Positions 45,006-54,017 of a stretch of 64,000 nt of DNA are shown here, one piece after another. Where the stretch lies: assembly GCF_032918005.1 (NCBI RefSeq), contig NZ_CP136628.1:5503501-5567500 (forward strand), in the 5' to 3' direction. This DNA is from Bradyrhizobium sp. NDS-1. Lineage in GTDB: Bacteria; Pseudomonadota; Alphaproteobacteria; Rhizobiales; Xanthobacteraceae. Made by a program: the position numbers and the translations under genes. Each line of letters begins with the position of its first letter. Positions within the stretch are counted from its first letter, which is position 1. The notes beneath the pieces are model-generated. The model searched no databases. It had not been told where the DNA came from and was given only the letters and a program-made list of their open reading frames with translations.

Positions 45006-46366
45006 GAGCAGCCGCAGCCGGAAGCGCCCGCCTTCTTCGCCGTCTCGTCGGCGGCACAGCACGCCGAGACATCTTCCTTGGCCGGACCGCCGCAACATCC
45101 CGCCGCAGCCCCCGACTCCACCCCGCCGCGCGTGCAGACGCCGGTCTCCGGCAAGACCAGCTCGACGCGCGCTGCGGCCGCCTTGTCGCCGGCGATGTCG
45201 GCGGCGATGGAGCGGACCTGCTCGTAGCCGGTCGTCATCAGAAAGGTCGGGGCTCGGCCGTAGGATTTCATGCCGGCGATGTAGAAGCCCGGCTCGTCAT
45301 GCGCGAGCTCGCGCGCGCCGTGAGGACGGACTGTGCCGCAGCTGTGCTCGTTGGGATCGATCAGCGGCGCGAGCGCGACCGGCGCTTCGATGGCCGGGTC
45401 GAGCCGAAGCCGAAGCTCGGACAGAAATGAAAGGTCCGGGCGAAAGCCGGTCGCGACGATCAGCTCATCTGCAATCACGCTGCGCGCGCCGCAGCAGGCG
45501 CCGGCCGAAATCCTGAGTCGGCCATCGGAGTCCGACACGTGCGTCACGCCGAATCCGGTCTCGACCGCGATCTTGCCCGCAGCGACGAGCGCGGCGAGGG
45601 TCGAGCCAAGCTCGCCGCGCGCGGCAAGCTGGTCGTTGCTGCCGCCGCCGAAGGCCTTCGCGGGTTCAGTGCCGCGCAGGAGCCAGACCGGCCTGGTACC
45701 GGGCACTTCGTCAGCGAGTTGCACGAGATCGATCAGCGTGCCCACGGCGGAATGGCCGGCACCGAGCACGGCGACGGTCTTCCCGGCATATCTGGCGCGC
45801 TTTGTGCCCCGCACGTCCGGCATGCCATGGGCGATGCGGTCCGTGCGCTCGTGTTCGCCGATCGCGGGCAGACCGTTGCTGCCGGCGGGATTGGGCGAGA
45901 ACCACGTGCCTGACACGTCGATGACGGCGTCGGCGCGCAGCACCTCGGGACCTTTGCCGTTCTGATAACGGATTTCGAATGGCGCCTGCTCCCTGCCCTT
46001 CGTCTTCGCCTTGTCGTAGCCGGCCCGGCTGATCGCCGTGACGCGGCTCGAGGTCCGGATCGCCTCGCGCAGCGGCGTTCGCGTCGCGAGCGGCTCGAGG
46101 TAGCGCTCGATCAGCTCGCCGCCGGTCGGATAGGATTGCGGGTCCGGCGAATTCCATCCCGTCGGCGCCAGCAGGCGCGCAGCCGCCTTGTCGACATTGT
46201 ATTCCCACGGCGAAAAGAGCTGCACGTGCTGCCACTGGCGGACCGCGTGGGCGGCCTCACCTCCGGCCTCGAGCACGATGGGCGACATGCCGCGTTCGAG
46301 CACATGCGCGGCCGCCGCAAGGCCAACCGGCCCTGCCCCGATGATCGCAACCGTCTTCTCGCTCAT
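45002..46366 (-). CDS. FAD/NAD(P)-binding flavoprotein with a cysteine-pair tail (ars-linked)
   Basis: 454-residue flavoprotein. It has an FAD Rossmann motif GAGPVGLAAA (10-19), an NAD(P) Rossmann motif GAGHSAVGT (202-210) and an ATGF motif (305-308) of flavin monooxygenases. After residue 400 comes an unusual tail of about 50 residues with Cys411, CysCys424-425, CysCys436-437, Cys451 and Cys453. Another CysCys is at 291-292. Such pairs bind soft metals and As(III)/Sb(III) in other Ars proteins. The ATG at 46366 follows a TTCTAGAA box shared with the ArsR promoter. It resembles the putative ArsO monooxygenases of ars operons; substrate unknown. Confidence 0.85.
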   Translation of the reverse strand: MSEKTVAIIGAGPVGLAAAAHVLERGMSPIVLEAGGEAAHAVRQWQHVQLFSPWEYNVDKAAARLLAPTGWNSPDPQSYPTGGELIERYLEPLATRTPLREAIRTSSRVTAISRAGYDKAKTKGREQAPFEIRYQNGKGPEVLRADAVIDVSGTWFSPNPAGSNGLPAIGEHERTDRIAHGMPDVRGTKRARYAGKTVAVLGAGHSAVGTLIDLVQLADEVPGTRPVWLLRGTEPAKAFGGGSNDQLAARGELGSTLAALVAAGKIAVETGFGVTHVSDSDGRLRISAGACCGARSVIADELIVATGFRPDLSFLSELRLRLDPAIEAPVALAPLIDPNEHSCGTVRPHGARELAHDEPGFYIAGMKSYGRAPTFLMTTGYEQVRSIAADIAGDKAAAARVELVLPETGVCTRGGVESGAAAGCCGGPAKEDVSACCAADETAKKAGASGCGCS

Positions 46367-46382
46367 TCTACTTCTCCCATTT

Positions 46383-46390
46383 TTCTAGAA
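46383..46390. promoter_or_regulatory. TTCTAGAA box upstream of the flavoprotein gene
   Basis: Perfect 8-bp palindrome, 17 bp upstream of the flavoprotein start and 26 bp after the ArsR stop. An identical box lies at 46777-46784 in the divergent arsR promoter. A shared operator for one of the ArsR proteins is likely. Confidence 0.45.
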
Positions 46391-46415
46391 TCATGGAATA
46401 AACGGACAAAAAACA

Positions 46416-46733
46416 TCAAGCCGCGGTTTGCGTACCCTTGCATTCGGCCTCGTCGGCACAACATTCCGCCGCCATGAAATCGAGCAGGCCTCGCATCGTG
46501 TCATAGTTCGCGTGACAGACCAGGCTGGTGGATTCGCGCACCTGACTGACGAGCCCGACCGAAACCAGGCTCTTGATGTGGTGGGACAGCGTCGAGGCCG
46601 GGATCTTCAGCTTGTCTTGCAAGCGGCCGACGGGCATGCCGGCGTGCCCGGCCCGGACGAGGGCCCGATAGATCTGGAGCCGGGTCCGGTTACCCAGGGC
46701 TTCCAGCCGCGCTGCTGCGTCATCGATCTTCAT
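46416..46733 (-). CDS. arsR: ArsR/SmtB-family metalloregulator with C-terminal Cys site
   Basis: 105-residue repressor with a winged helix (LQDKLKIPASTLSHHIKSLV). It lacks the CVCDLC metal site of E. coli ArsR. Instead it has Cys91, Cys92 and Cys98 near the C-terminus, the same spacing as the As(III) site reported for Acidithiobacillus ArsR (95/96/102), plus Cys73. I use the ATG at 46733; the longer frame needs a TTG. It is followed on the same strand by the flavoprotein and MFS genes, and is divergent from a second ArsR. Confidence 0.9.
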   Translation of the reverse strand: MKIDDAAARLEALGNRTRLQIYRALVRAGHAGMPVGRLQDKLKIPASTLSHHIKSLVSVGLVSQVRESTSLVCHANYDTMRGLLDFMAAECCADEAECKGTQTAA

Positions 46734-46776
46734 GATCGACAACCTGCACCCATTTTCGGATTCATGTCAACTATAC

Positions 46777-46792
46777 TTCTAGAATATTCGAA
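46777..46792. promoter_or_regulatory. paired palindromes between the divergent arsR genes
   Basis: TTCTAGAA (46777-46784) is followed two bases later by TTCGAA (46787-46792), in an AT-rich island within GC-rich DNA. The position between two ArsR genes makes it the probable operator. The first box recurs at 46383-46390. Confidence 0.5.
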
Positions 46793-46836
46793 ATATAAAT
46801 TCCCCCGCCCTTCTCCAGTTGACGTGCATCCAATAA

Positions 46837-46860
46837 TTCCATAAATCTGGATATATGGAA
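46837..46860. promoter_or_regulatory. inverted repeat overlapping the plus-strand arsR start codon
   Basis: TTCCATA (46837-46843) and TATGGAA (46854-46860) are perfect inverted arms around 10 bases. The right arm includes the ATG at 46855. It could be a second operator blocking initiation or an mRNA hairpin hiding the start codon. Confidence 0.4.
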
Positions 46861-47217
46861 ACCGAAGAAGCTGTTCTGGCGCTCGCTGCGCTGTCCCAAT
46901 CGACCCGTCTTGAGGCCTTCCGGACGCTGGTCCGGCACGAGCCTGACGGACTTGCGGCAGGCGATCTCGCCCGCCTGCTGGAGGTCCCCCAGAACACGCT
47001 TTCGGCGCACCTGGCGATCCTGAGCCGCGCACGCCTCGTGTCGTCCGAGCGGCACAGCCGCTCGATCGTCTATCGCGCCAACCTCGACGAATTTCGCGAC
47101 ATCGCGGTCTTCCTGCTGCGCGATTGCTGCGGCGGGCGCCCCGAAGTTTGCGAGCCCGTCGTTCAAACCCTGCAATCCTGCTGCTCGCCGAAGCGAAAGG
47201 AGAGAAGCCGTGGCTGA
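46855..47217 (+). CDS. arsR: second ArsR-family regulator with a Cys-rich tail
   Basis: 120-residue winged-helix repressor (RLLEVPQNTLSAHLAILSRA). Cysteines are at 91, 92 and 99 (DCCGGRPEVC) and a further pair at 109-110, giving a different metal site from the divergent ArsR. It is the first gene of the plus-strand arsC-acr3-arsC unit. Its stop lies 8 bases inside the next gene, so the two are translationally coupled. Confidence 0.9.
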   Translation: METEEAVLALAALSQSTRLEAFRTLVRHEPDGLAAGDLARLLEVPQNTLSAHLAILSRARLVSSERHSRSIVYRANLDEFRDIAVFLLRDCCGGRPEVCEPVVQTLQSCCSPKRKERSRG

Positions 47218-47737
47218 CCAGATCTACAACGTGCTGTTTCTGTGTACCGGCAATTCGGCGCGTTCGATCCTCGCCGAGTCGATCCTTCGCGAGGATGGCG
47301 CGGGCCGCTTTCGGGCGTTCTCAGCCGGGAGCACACCGAAGGGTATGGTGCATCCGCTGGCGCTGCGCACGCTTCAGACCATGGATTACCCGATCGACGG
47401 AATGCGCTCGAAGAGCTGGCTCGAGTTCGCCGCGGCAGATGCGCCGGTGATGGATTTCGTCTTCACCGTTTGCGACAACGCCGCCGGTGAATCCTGTCCG
47501 ATCTGGCCGGGTCAGCCGATGACGGCGCACTGGGGCATCGAGGACCCTGCCGCCGCCGAAGGCTCCGACCTCGACAAGCAGATCGCGTTCATCACCGCAT
47601 TCCGCCATTTGAAGAACCGGATCGACGCTTTTGCAAGCCTCCCGTTGAGGAGCATCGACAAGCTCTCGCTCGGCACCAGGCTGCGCGAGATTGGCCACAG
47701 CGAAGGGACGACTTCCAACAGGAACGATGTGGCGTGA
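47210..47737 (+). CDS. arsC: arsenate reductase, LMW protein tyrosine phosphatase type
   Basis: Reduces arsenate to arsenite. The 175-residue protein has the phosphatase P-loop CTGNSARS (nucleophile Cys12, Arg18). Later cysteines Cys88 and Cys96 (TVCDNAAGESCPIWPG) can relay the disulfide. The GTG at 47210 overlaps the ArsR gene by 8 bases, and the stop overlaps the next GTG. A tail of about 35 residues after the fold (from DKLSLG on) is slightly longer than usual. Confidence 0.92.
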   Translation: MADQIYNVLFLCTGNSARSILAESILREDGAGRFRAFSAGSTPKGMVHPLALRTLQTMDYPIDGMRSKSWLEFAAADAPVMDFVFTVCDNAAGESCPIWPGQPMTAHWGIEDPAAAEGSDLDKQIAFITAFRHLKNRIDAFASLPLRSIDKLSLGTRLREIGHSEGTTSNRNDVA

Positions 47738-48795
47738 CCATGGGTACTTTCGAACGATATCTCACTCTGTGGGTTGCGCTTTGTATCGTCGTCGGCGTCG
47801 CGCTGGGACACGCCATGCCCGGTTTCTTCGGCGCGGTCGCAGGCGCCGAGATCGCCAAGGTCAACATTCCGGTGGCGTTGCTGATCTGGCTGATGATCGT
47901 GCCCATGTTGCTGAAGATCGACTTCGGCTCGCTGGGCCAGGTCCGGGAGCATTGGCGCGGTGTCGGCATCACCCTCTTCATCAACTGGGCGGTGAAGCCG
48001 TTCTCGATGGCGCTGCTGGGCTCCTTCTTCATCGGTCACCTCTTCGCACCGTGGCTGCCGGCCGGCCAGATTTCCTCCTATATCGCTGGGTTGATTCTGC
48101 TGGCAGCCGCGCCTTGCACCGCGATGGTATTCGTGTGGTCGAACCTCTGCGAGGGAGAGCCGCACTATACCCTCAGTCAGGTCGCACTGAACGACGTCAT
48201 CATGGTGTTCCTGTTCGCTCCGCTCGTGGGGCTGCTGCTCGGAGTGGCGTCGATCACCGTCCCCTGGGGCACGTTGTTGCTGTCCGTTCTTCTCTACATC
48301 GTGGTCCCGGTGATCGTCGCACAGCTCTGGCGCAAGGCACTGCTGCGAAATGGCGGCGACAGCTTCGGCCAGGCCATGCGAATACTGCAGCCTCTTTCTC
48401 TGGTCGCGCTGCTCGCGACGCTGGTGCTGCTTTTCGGCTTCCAGGGCGAGCAGATCGTCAGGCAGCCGGGAGTCATTGCCATTCTCGCAGTGCCGATTCT
48501 GGTCCAAGTCTATCTCAACGCCGGGTTGGCGTACTGGCTGAGCCGACGGTTCGGCGTAGCCTGGTGCGTAGCCGCTCCGGCCGCCCTGATCGGCGCGAGC
48601 AACTTCTTCGAGCTGGCGGTTGCCGCCGCAATCAGCCTGTTCGGCCTGGATTCCGGCGCTGCGCTGGCGACTGTGGTCGGAGTGCTCGTCGAGGTTCCGG
48701 TGATGCTGTCCGTCGTCCGCATCGTCAAGGCGACCCGGGGCTGGTACGAAGCGGGCGCTGGCAAAGCCACGGCAGCCTTGGAGGCGCGCCAATGA
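47734..48795 (+). CDS. acr3: Acr3-family arsenite efflux permease
   Basis: 353-residue, 10-helix carrier that exports arsenite. The conserved cysteine Cys128 lies in AAAPCTAMVFVWSNLCEGEP (family signature). The late-helix acidic residue is in VGVLVEVPVMLSVV. The GTG at 47734 overlaps the ArsC stop (GTGA); an ATG two codons later is equally possible. It follows arsC, so arsenate reduction and export are coupled. Confidence 0.94.
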   Translation: MTMGTFERYLTLWVALCIVVGVALGHAMPGFFGAVAGAEIAKVNIPVALLIWLMIVPMLLKIDFGSLGQVREHWRGVGITLFINWAVKPFSMALLGSFFIGHLFAPWLPAGQISSYIAGLILLAAAPCTAMVFVWSNLCEGEPHYTLSQVALNDVIMVFLFAPLVGLLLGVASITVPWGTLLLSVLLYIVVPVIVAQLWRKALLRNGGDSFGQAMRILQPLSLVALLATLVLLFGFQGEQIVRQPGVIAILAVPILVQVYLNAGLAYWLSRRFGVAWCVAAPAALIGASNFFELAVAAAISLFGLDSGAALATVVGVLVEVPVMLSVVRIVKATRGWYEAGAGKATAALEARQ

Positions 48796-48849
48796 CGTAC
48801 CATATGCCGCTGATGGCGTAGGCCAGCCTACTGTCGTAGAGATCAGATC

Positions 48850-49251
48850 ATGACCGTCACCATCTATCACAACCCCGCCTGCGGCACCTCGCGCAACACG
48901 CTCGCGATGATCCGGCAGAGCGGCGTCGAGCCTGACGTGATCGAGTATCTGAAGACGCCGCCATCGCGCGACAGACTGGTCGAGCTCGTCAAGGCCATGG
49001 GGATCTCCCCTCGGGCGCTGCTGCGGGAGAAAGGCACGCCCTTTCACGAGCTCGGTCTCGACGACCCGAAATGGACCGATGACGAGTTGATCGACCAGAT
49101 GCTGGCCCATCCCATTCTGATCAACCGTCCGGTCGTCGTGACGCCAAAGGGCACGCGGTTGTGCCGCCCCTCGGAGGCCGTCATCGACCTGCTGGACAAT
49201 CCCGTCGGCCGCTTCGTGAAGGAGGACGGCGAAGTGGTGGAAGGGCGATAG
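48850..49251 (+). CDS. arsC: arsenate reductase, glutaredoxin-dependent type
   Basis: 133-residue thioredoxin-fold ArsC of the R773 type with HNPACGTSRN (catalytic Cys11). PPSRDRLVELVKAMGIS and HPILINRPVVVTPKGTRLCRP carry the conserved arginines. It lies 54 bases after acr3 on the same strand. It is unrelated in fold to the LMW-phosphatase ArsC in the same unit and draws on glutathione/glutaredoxin instead. Confidence 0.93.
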   Translation: MTVTIYHNPACGTSRNTLAMIRQSGVEPDVIEYLKTPPSRDRLVELVKAMGISPRALLREKGTPFHELGLDDPKWTDDELIDQMLAHPILINRPVVVTPKGTRLCRPSEAVIDLLDNPVGRFVKEDGEVVEGR

Positions 49252-49337
49252 GTTTGCGGCTCCACGGCATCGCCGGCGCAACCCTGCTGACACCGGTACG
49301 CAATCGCAACCACTTCGCGGGCATGCGCCTTGCGATC

Positions 49338-52300
49338 CTATTCGGCCGCTTGCGAAGCTTGCATGCCGCGCGCCTCGTCCGCGGCATGTCCGGCGAGCGC
49401 CGGCTGCTCGTCATCAGGCAATCCCCGCCCCTTCACCAGGCCGAAGATCGCCGGAATCACGATCAGCGTCAGCAGCGTCGATGAGATCATCCCGCCGATC
49501 ATCGGCAGGGCGATGCGCTGCATGATCTCCGACCCGGCACCGGTGCTCCACATGATCGGCAGCAGGCCCGCCATGATGGCGACCACCGTCATCATCTTGG
49601 GCCGGACGCGCTCGACGGCGCCCACCATGATGGCGTCGTGGAGATCCCTTCGGGTGAACAGGCTGCCCTCGGTGTTGCGCTTCGCCTTCATCTCCGCCAG
49701 CGCGTGATCGAGATAGATCAGCATCACGACGCCGGTCTCGGCGGCGACGCCCGCGAGCGCGATGAAGCCCACGGCGACCGCGACGGACAAATTGAAGCCG
49801 AACCACCACATCATCCAGATGCCGCCGACCAGCGCGAACGGCAACGACAGCATGACGATGAGGGTCTCGGTCATCGCCCTGAAGTTCAGGTACAGCAGCA
49901 GGAAGATGATCGTGAGCGTCACGGGGATCACGATCTTGAGGCGCGCTGCCGCGCGCTGCAGATACTCGTACTGGCCGCTCCAGACCACATAGGTGCCGGC
50001 TGGAAACTGGATGCTCTCCGTCACGGCGCGCTGCGCGTCAGCGACGTAACTTCCGATGTCGCGATCGCGGATGTCGACATAGATGTAGGTCGCGAGCTGA
50101 CCGTTCTCCGTCCGGATCGACGTCGGCCCGCGCGCCGGCTCGACCTTCGCGACCTCGCCGAGCGGCACGGCGCCGCCCGACGGCATCGGCACCAGGATAT
50201 CGCCAGCGATCGCCTTGGGATTGTCGCGGAGGTCACGGGGGTAGCGCATGTTCACCGTGAAGCGCTGACGTCCCTCCACCGTCGTCGTCACGGTCTGGCC
50301 GCCGAGCGCTGCCGCGATGGTGTCCTGAACGTCCTGGATCAAAATGCCGTAGCGGGCGAGCGCCTCGCGGTCCGGCACGATCTCGAGATAGTAGCCGCCG
50401 ATGCCGCGTTCGGCGTAAGCGGACGACGTGCCCGGGACGGTCTTGATCACCCGTTCGACCTGCCGCGCCAGCCGGTCGATCTCGACGAGGTCGGTGCCCA
50501 TGACCTTGACGCCGACAGGCGTACGGATGCCTGTCGACAGCATGTCGATGCGTGCCTTGATCGGCATCGTCCAGGCGTTCGAGACGCCGGGAAACTGCAG
50601 CGCCTTGTCCATCTCCGCAATGAGACCGTCGATGGTGACGCCGGGGCGCCAGGACTCCTTCGGCTTCAGGTTCACCACCGTCTCGAACATTTCGGTCGGT
50701 GCCGGATCGGTCGCGGTCGCCGCGCGCCCCGCCTTGCCGTAGACGGAGGCGACTTCGGGGAACGACTTGATGATGCGGTCCTGGGTCTGCATCAGCTCGG
50801 CCGCCTTGGTCACCGAGATGCCGGGCAGCGTCGTCGGCATGTAGAGCAGCGTGCCCTCGTTCAGGGTCGGCATGAACTCGGTCCCGAGCTGGCGGGCCGG
50901 CCATATCGTGACGGCAAGCACGACGAGCGAGGCCAGGATCACCAGCGTCTTGGCGCGAAGCACGCCCTTGATCACCGGCCGGTAGATCCAGATCAGGAAA
51001 CGATTGATGACATTCCTGCCCTCCGGCACGATCCGGCCGCGGACGAAAATCACCATCAGCGCCGGCACCAGGGTGACGGACAAGAGGGCCGCAGCCGCCA
51101 TCGAGAACGTCTTGGTAAACGCCAGCGGGCTGAACAGCCGCCCCTCCTGCGACTCCAGCGTGAAGATCGGCATGAACGACACGGTGATGATCAGCAGGCT
51201 GAAGAACAGCGCCGGGCCGACTTCGGATGCCGCGTCGATCAGGACCTGAACGCGGGACTGATCGGGCTTGGCGCGTTCGAGATGCTTGTGAGCGTTCTCG
51301 ATCATGACGATCGCGGCATCCACCATGGCGCCGATCGCGATCGCGATGCCCCCGAGGCTCATGATGTTCGAGCCGAGGCCAAGCAACTTCATGGCACCGA
51401 ACGCCATCAGCACGCCGACCGGCAGCATCAGGATGGCGACCAGCGCGCTGCGGACGTGCAGCAGGAACACGATGCAGACCAGCGCAACCACGACGCTCTC
51501 CTCGAACAGCGTGTGCTTGAGCGTGTCGATGGCCGCGTAGATCAGGTTGGAGCGGTCGTAGACCGGGACGATCTCCACCGATTTTGGCAGGCTGCTCGCG
51601 ATCTCCTTGAAGCGCCTCTTGACGTTCTCGATGACGTCGAGGGCGTTGACGCCGAAGCGCTGCAGCACGATGCCGCTTGCGACCTCGCCCTCGCCGTTCA
51701 GCTCGGTGATGCCCCTGCGCTCGTCCGGTCCGAGCTCGACATTGGCGACGTCGCGGAGCAGCACCGGCGTGCCATTGCTCGTCTTCAGGACGATGTTGCC
51801 GAGATCGTTGATGCCCTTGATGTAACCCTTGCCGCGAATGACGTATTCGAACTCGGCGAGCTCGACCGTGCGTCCGCCGACGTCGGCATTGCTGGCGCGG
51901 ATCGCGTCCCGAATCTTCTGCATGCTGATGCCGCGATCGCGCATCCGCTGGGGATCGAGCACCACGTTGTACTGCTTGACGAAGCCGCCGATGCTGGCGA
52001 TCTCGGCGACGCCTTCGGCCTTGGCCAGCGCAAACTTCAAATTCCAGTCCTGGAGCGTGCGGGTATCCGCGAGGTTCAATTCTTTCGACAGAACAGCGTA
52101 CTGATAGACCCAGCCGACGCCGGTCGCATCGGGCCCGATGGTCGGGCTGACGCCGGCGGGAAGCCGCGACGCAGCGCCATTCAGGAACTCCAGGACGCGC
52201 GAGCGCGCCCAATAGATGTCGGTGCCGTCCTCGAAGATCACGTAGACGAACGACACGCCGAAGAACGAGAAGCCGCGCACGACCTTCGATTTCGGCACGG

Positions 52301-52523
52301 TCAGCATCGCCGTCGTCAGGGGATAGGTGACTTGGTCCTCGATCACCTGCGGCGCCTGGCCGGGATACTCGGTATAGACGATGACCTGGGTGTCCGAGAG
52401 GTCGGGGATCGCATCCAGCGGAAGATGGATCAGCGCATAGAGACCGGCCGCGGCCGCAAAGCCGGTGCCGAACAGCACCAGCAGCAGGTTGCGCGCCGAC
52501 CAGGCGATGATGCGGGCGATCAT
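49338..52523 (-). CDS. cusA: CusA-type copper/silver RND efflux pump
   Basis: 1,061-residue heavy-metal RND transporter with twelve helices and two large periplasmic loops. The three methionines that bind Cu(I)/Ag(I) in E. coli CusA (573, 623, 672) are all present at Met562, Met612 and Met661, in LLYMPTTLPG, TEMFETV and RIDMLSTG, with a constant offset of 11. The proton-relay region GAMVDAAIVMIENAHKHLE is intact. The ATG overlaps the cusB stop (AATGA). No outer-membrane channel gene is in the cluster. Confidence 0.95.
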   Translation of the reverse strand: MIARIIAWSARNLLLVLFGTGFAAAAGLYALIHLPLDAIPDLSDTQVIVYTEYPGQAPQVIEDQVTYPLTTAMLTVPKSKVVRGFSFFGVSFVYVIFEDGTDIYWARSRVLEFLNGAASRLPAGVSPTIGPDATGVGWVYQYAVLSKELNLADTRTLQDWNLKFALAKAEGVAEIASIGGFVKQYNVVLDPQRMRDRGISMQKIRDAIRASNADVGGRTVELAEFEYVIRGKGYIKGINDLGNIVLKTSNGTPVLLRDVANVELGPDERRGITELNGEGEVASGIVLQRFGVNALDVIENVKRRFKEIASSLPKSVEIVPVYDRSNLIYAAIDTLKHTLFEESVVVALVCIVFLLHVRSALVAILMLPVGVLMAFGAMKLLGLGSNIMSLGGIAIAIGAMVDAAIVMIENAHKHLERAKPDQSRVQVLIDAASEVGPALFFSLLIITVSFMPIFTLESQEGRLFSPLAFTKTFSMAAAALLSVTLVPALMVIFVRGRIVPEGRNVINRFLIWIYRPVIKGVLRAKTLVILASLVVLAVTIWPARQLGTEFMPTLNEGTLLYMPTTLPGISVTKAAELMQTQDRIIKSFPEVASVYGKAGRAATATDPAPTEMFETVVNLKPKESWRPGVTIDGLIAEMDKALQFPGVSNAWTMPIKARIDMLSTGIRTPVGVKVMGTDLVEIDRLARQVERVIKTVPGTSSAYAERGIGGYYLEIVPDREALARYGILIQDVQDTIAAALGGQTVTTTVEGRQRFTVNMRYPRDLRDNPKAIAGDILVPMPSGGAVPLGEVAKVEPARGPTSIRTENGQLATYIYVDIRDRDIGSYVADAQRAVTESIQFPAGTYVVWSGQYEYLQRAAARLKIVIPVTLTIIFLLLYLNFRAMTETLIVMLSLPFALVGGIWMMWWFGFNLSVAVAVGFIALAGVAAETGVVMLIYLDHALAEMKAKRNTEGSLFTRRDLHDAIMVGAVERVRPKMMTVVAIMAGLLPIMWSTGAGSEIMQRIALPMIGGMISSTLLTLIVIPAIFGLVKGRGLPDDEQPALAGHAADEARGMQASQAAE

Positions 52524-53938
52524 TTGTGATCTCCCGTCGCATGGCGAGGTTCGGACGCCGGAGGAGCCGCCTCGCCAAAACTCTTGAGCGCGGCCTTCAG
52601 ATTGCTCTCCGCATCGATCAGGAAGTTTGCGGATGTGACCACCGCCTCGCCGACCGCAAGTCCGTCGCGCACCTCGATGTAACCGCCGCCGCGCCGGCCG
52701 AGCTTCACCTCGCGCGGCTCGAAGCGCCCCTCTCCCTTGTCGACGAGGACGGCCTGGCGCGTGCCGGTGTCGAGCACCGCGCTATCCTGTATCGCAAGAA
52801 CCGGCGTGCCATCCGCGGTGTCGATGTCGGCATCGACGTACATGTCCGGCAGCAGCACCGCGTCGGGATTGGCGAGCTCGATCCGGACGCGGACCGTTCT
52901 TGTATCGCGGTTCACCTGCGGATAGACGACCGCGATCTTGCCGCTGAAGACCCGGCCGGGAAAACTCCGCGCGCGCACCGCCACGGACTGCCCCAGCGCG
53001 ATACTGCCGAGATCGCGCTCGGCGACGTCGGCCAGCGCCCAGACCAGCGAGGTGTCCGCAATCCGGAACAGCACATCGCCGGGATTGGCGCGCATGCCTT
53101 CGATCGCGCCGCGCTCGAGCACGATGCCGTCGCGCGGGGCCGACCAATGCACGGTGACGGGCGCGACGCGCGTCCGCTCCATCTCGGCGATGACCTGCTC
53201 GGGGACGTCGAGATTGACCAGCCGTTGCCGCGAGCCGCGGCCGTACATCTCGACGCCGCCCACCGTCTTCGAGGTGATCGTCGCGAGATATTCGGCTGCG
53301 GCGGAGGCGACGGCCGAACTGTAGATCTCCATCAAGGGCTGCCCCGCCTTCACCCGCGTGCCGGTGGTGACGTCGGCGACCTTCTGCACGAAGCTCTCGG
53401 CGCGCATTGCGATCACGGAAATGCGGCGTTCGTCGAGCTGGATCGTGCCGGGCGCCTTGACCAAGACACGGATCGCGCGCCGCTCGACGGGTTCGGATTT
53501 CACGCCGGTGCGCTGGATCTTGCCCGGCGAGAGCTTCACCGTGCCGTCGTCGATCTCGTCGCCTTCGTAGACGGGGATGTAGTTCATCCCCATCGGATCC
53601 TTCTTCGGCACCGGCGAGGTGTCGGGCAAGCCCATGGGATTGCGGTAGTAGAGGATCTTTCGCGATGACGCCGCCTGCGGCGGCTTCGGTGGCGCTTCTG
53701 TCTGATTGTCCTCGTAGACCGGCAGATAGTCGCGCCCGCGGTCGTCCTTCTTCGGACCGGCGGACCAGAGCGGCGCGCCGCTGGGGTCGCGATAGTAGAG
53801 CGGAGCTCGATTCGCCTCGGCCGCAGCCGGGGTCACCTCCGCATGAACGGACCAATGCCCGTAGTTCGAGGACCAGTACGTCGCCAAGGCGAGGCCACCG
53901 CCGAGAGCGAGAGTCGTCAGGAGACGCAGCGTCTTCAT
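52520..53938 (-). CDS. cusB: CusB-type periplasmic adaptor with two heavy-metal-binding domains
   Basis: 472-residue membrane-fusion protein, ATG at 53938. An N-terminal signal anchor precedes two tandem heavy-metal-binding domains. The first (about 47-77: YYRDPSGAPLWSAGPKKDDR) has lost the methionines. The second (about 95-125: YYRNPMGLPDTSPVPKKDPM) keeps PMG and DPMGMNYIPVY. Barrel-sandwich, beta-barrel and MP domains follow. It bridges CusA to an outer-membrane channel and delivers Cu(I). Confidence 0.93.
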   Translation of the reverse strand: MKTLRLLTTLALGGGLALATYWSSNYGHWSVHAEVTPAAAEANRAPLYYRDPSGAPLWSAGPKKDDRGRDYLPVYEDNQTEAPPKPPQAASSRKILYYRNPMGLPDTSPVPKKDPMGMNYIPVYEGDEIDDGTVKLSPGKIQRTGVKSEPVERRAIRVLVKAPGTIQLDERRISVIAMRAESFVQKVADVTTGTRVKAGQPLMEIYSSAVASAAAEYLATITSKTVGGVEMYGRGSRQRLVNLDVPEQVIAEMERTRVAPVTVHWSAPRDGIVLERGAIEGMRANPGDVLFRIADTSLVWALADVAERDLGSIALGQSVAVRARSFPGRVFSGKIAVVYPQVNRDTRTVRVRIELANPDAVLLPDMYVDADIDTADGTPVLAIQDSAVLDTGTRQAVLVDKGEGRFEPREVKLGRRGGGYIEVRDGLAVGEAVVTSANFLIDAESNLKAALKSFGEAAPPASEPRHATGDHK

Positions 53939-54017
53939 GGTGTGTGTTCGCGCGCCCGGCACGCGTCCATGTGAATAAAAAAGGGAAGTTCGGACGCCGC
54001 GAGCGGCGTCCGCACGC

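Noticed and set aside
49638..52529. A 963-codon plus-strand frame over cusA
   Set aside because: Antisense to a fully conserved RND pump; the translation is His/Arg/Asp/Gln-rich and has no domain.
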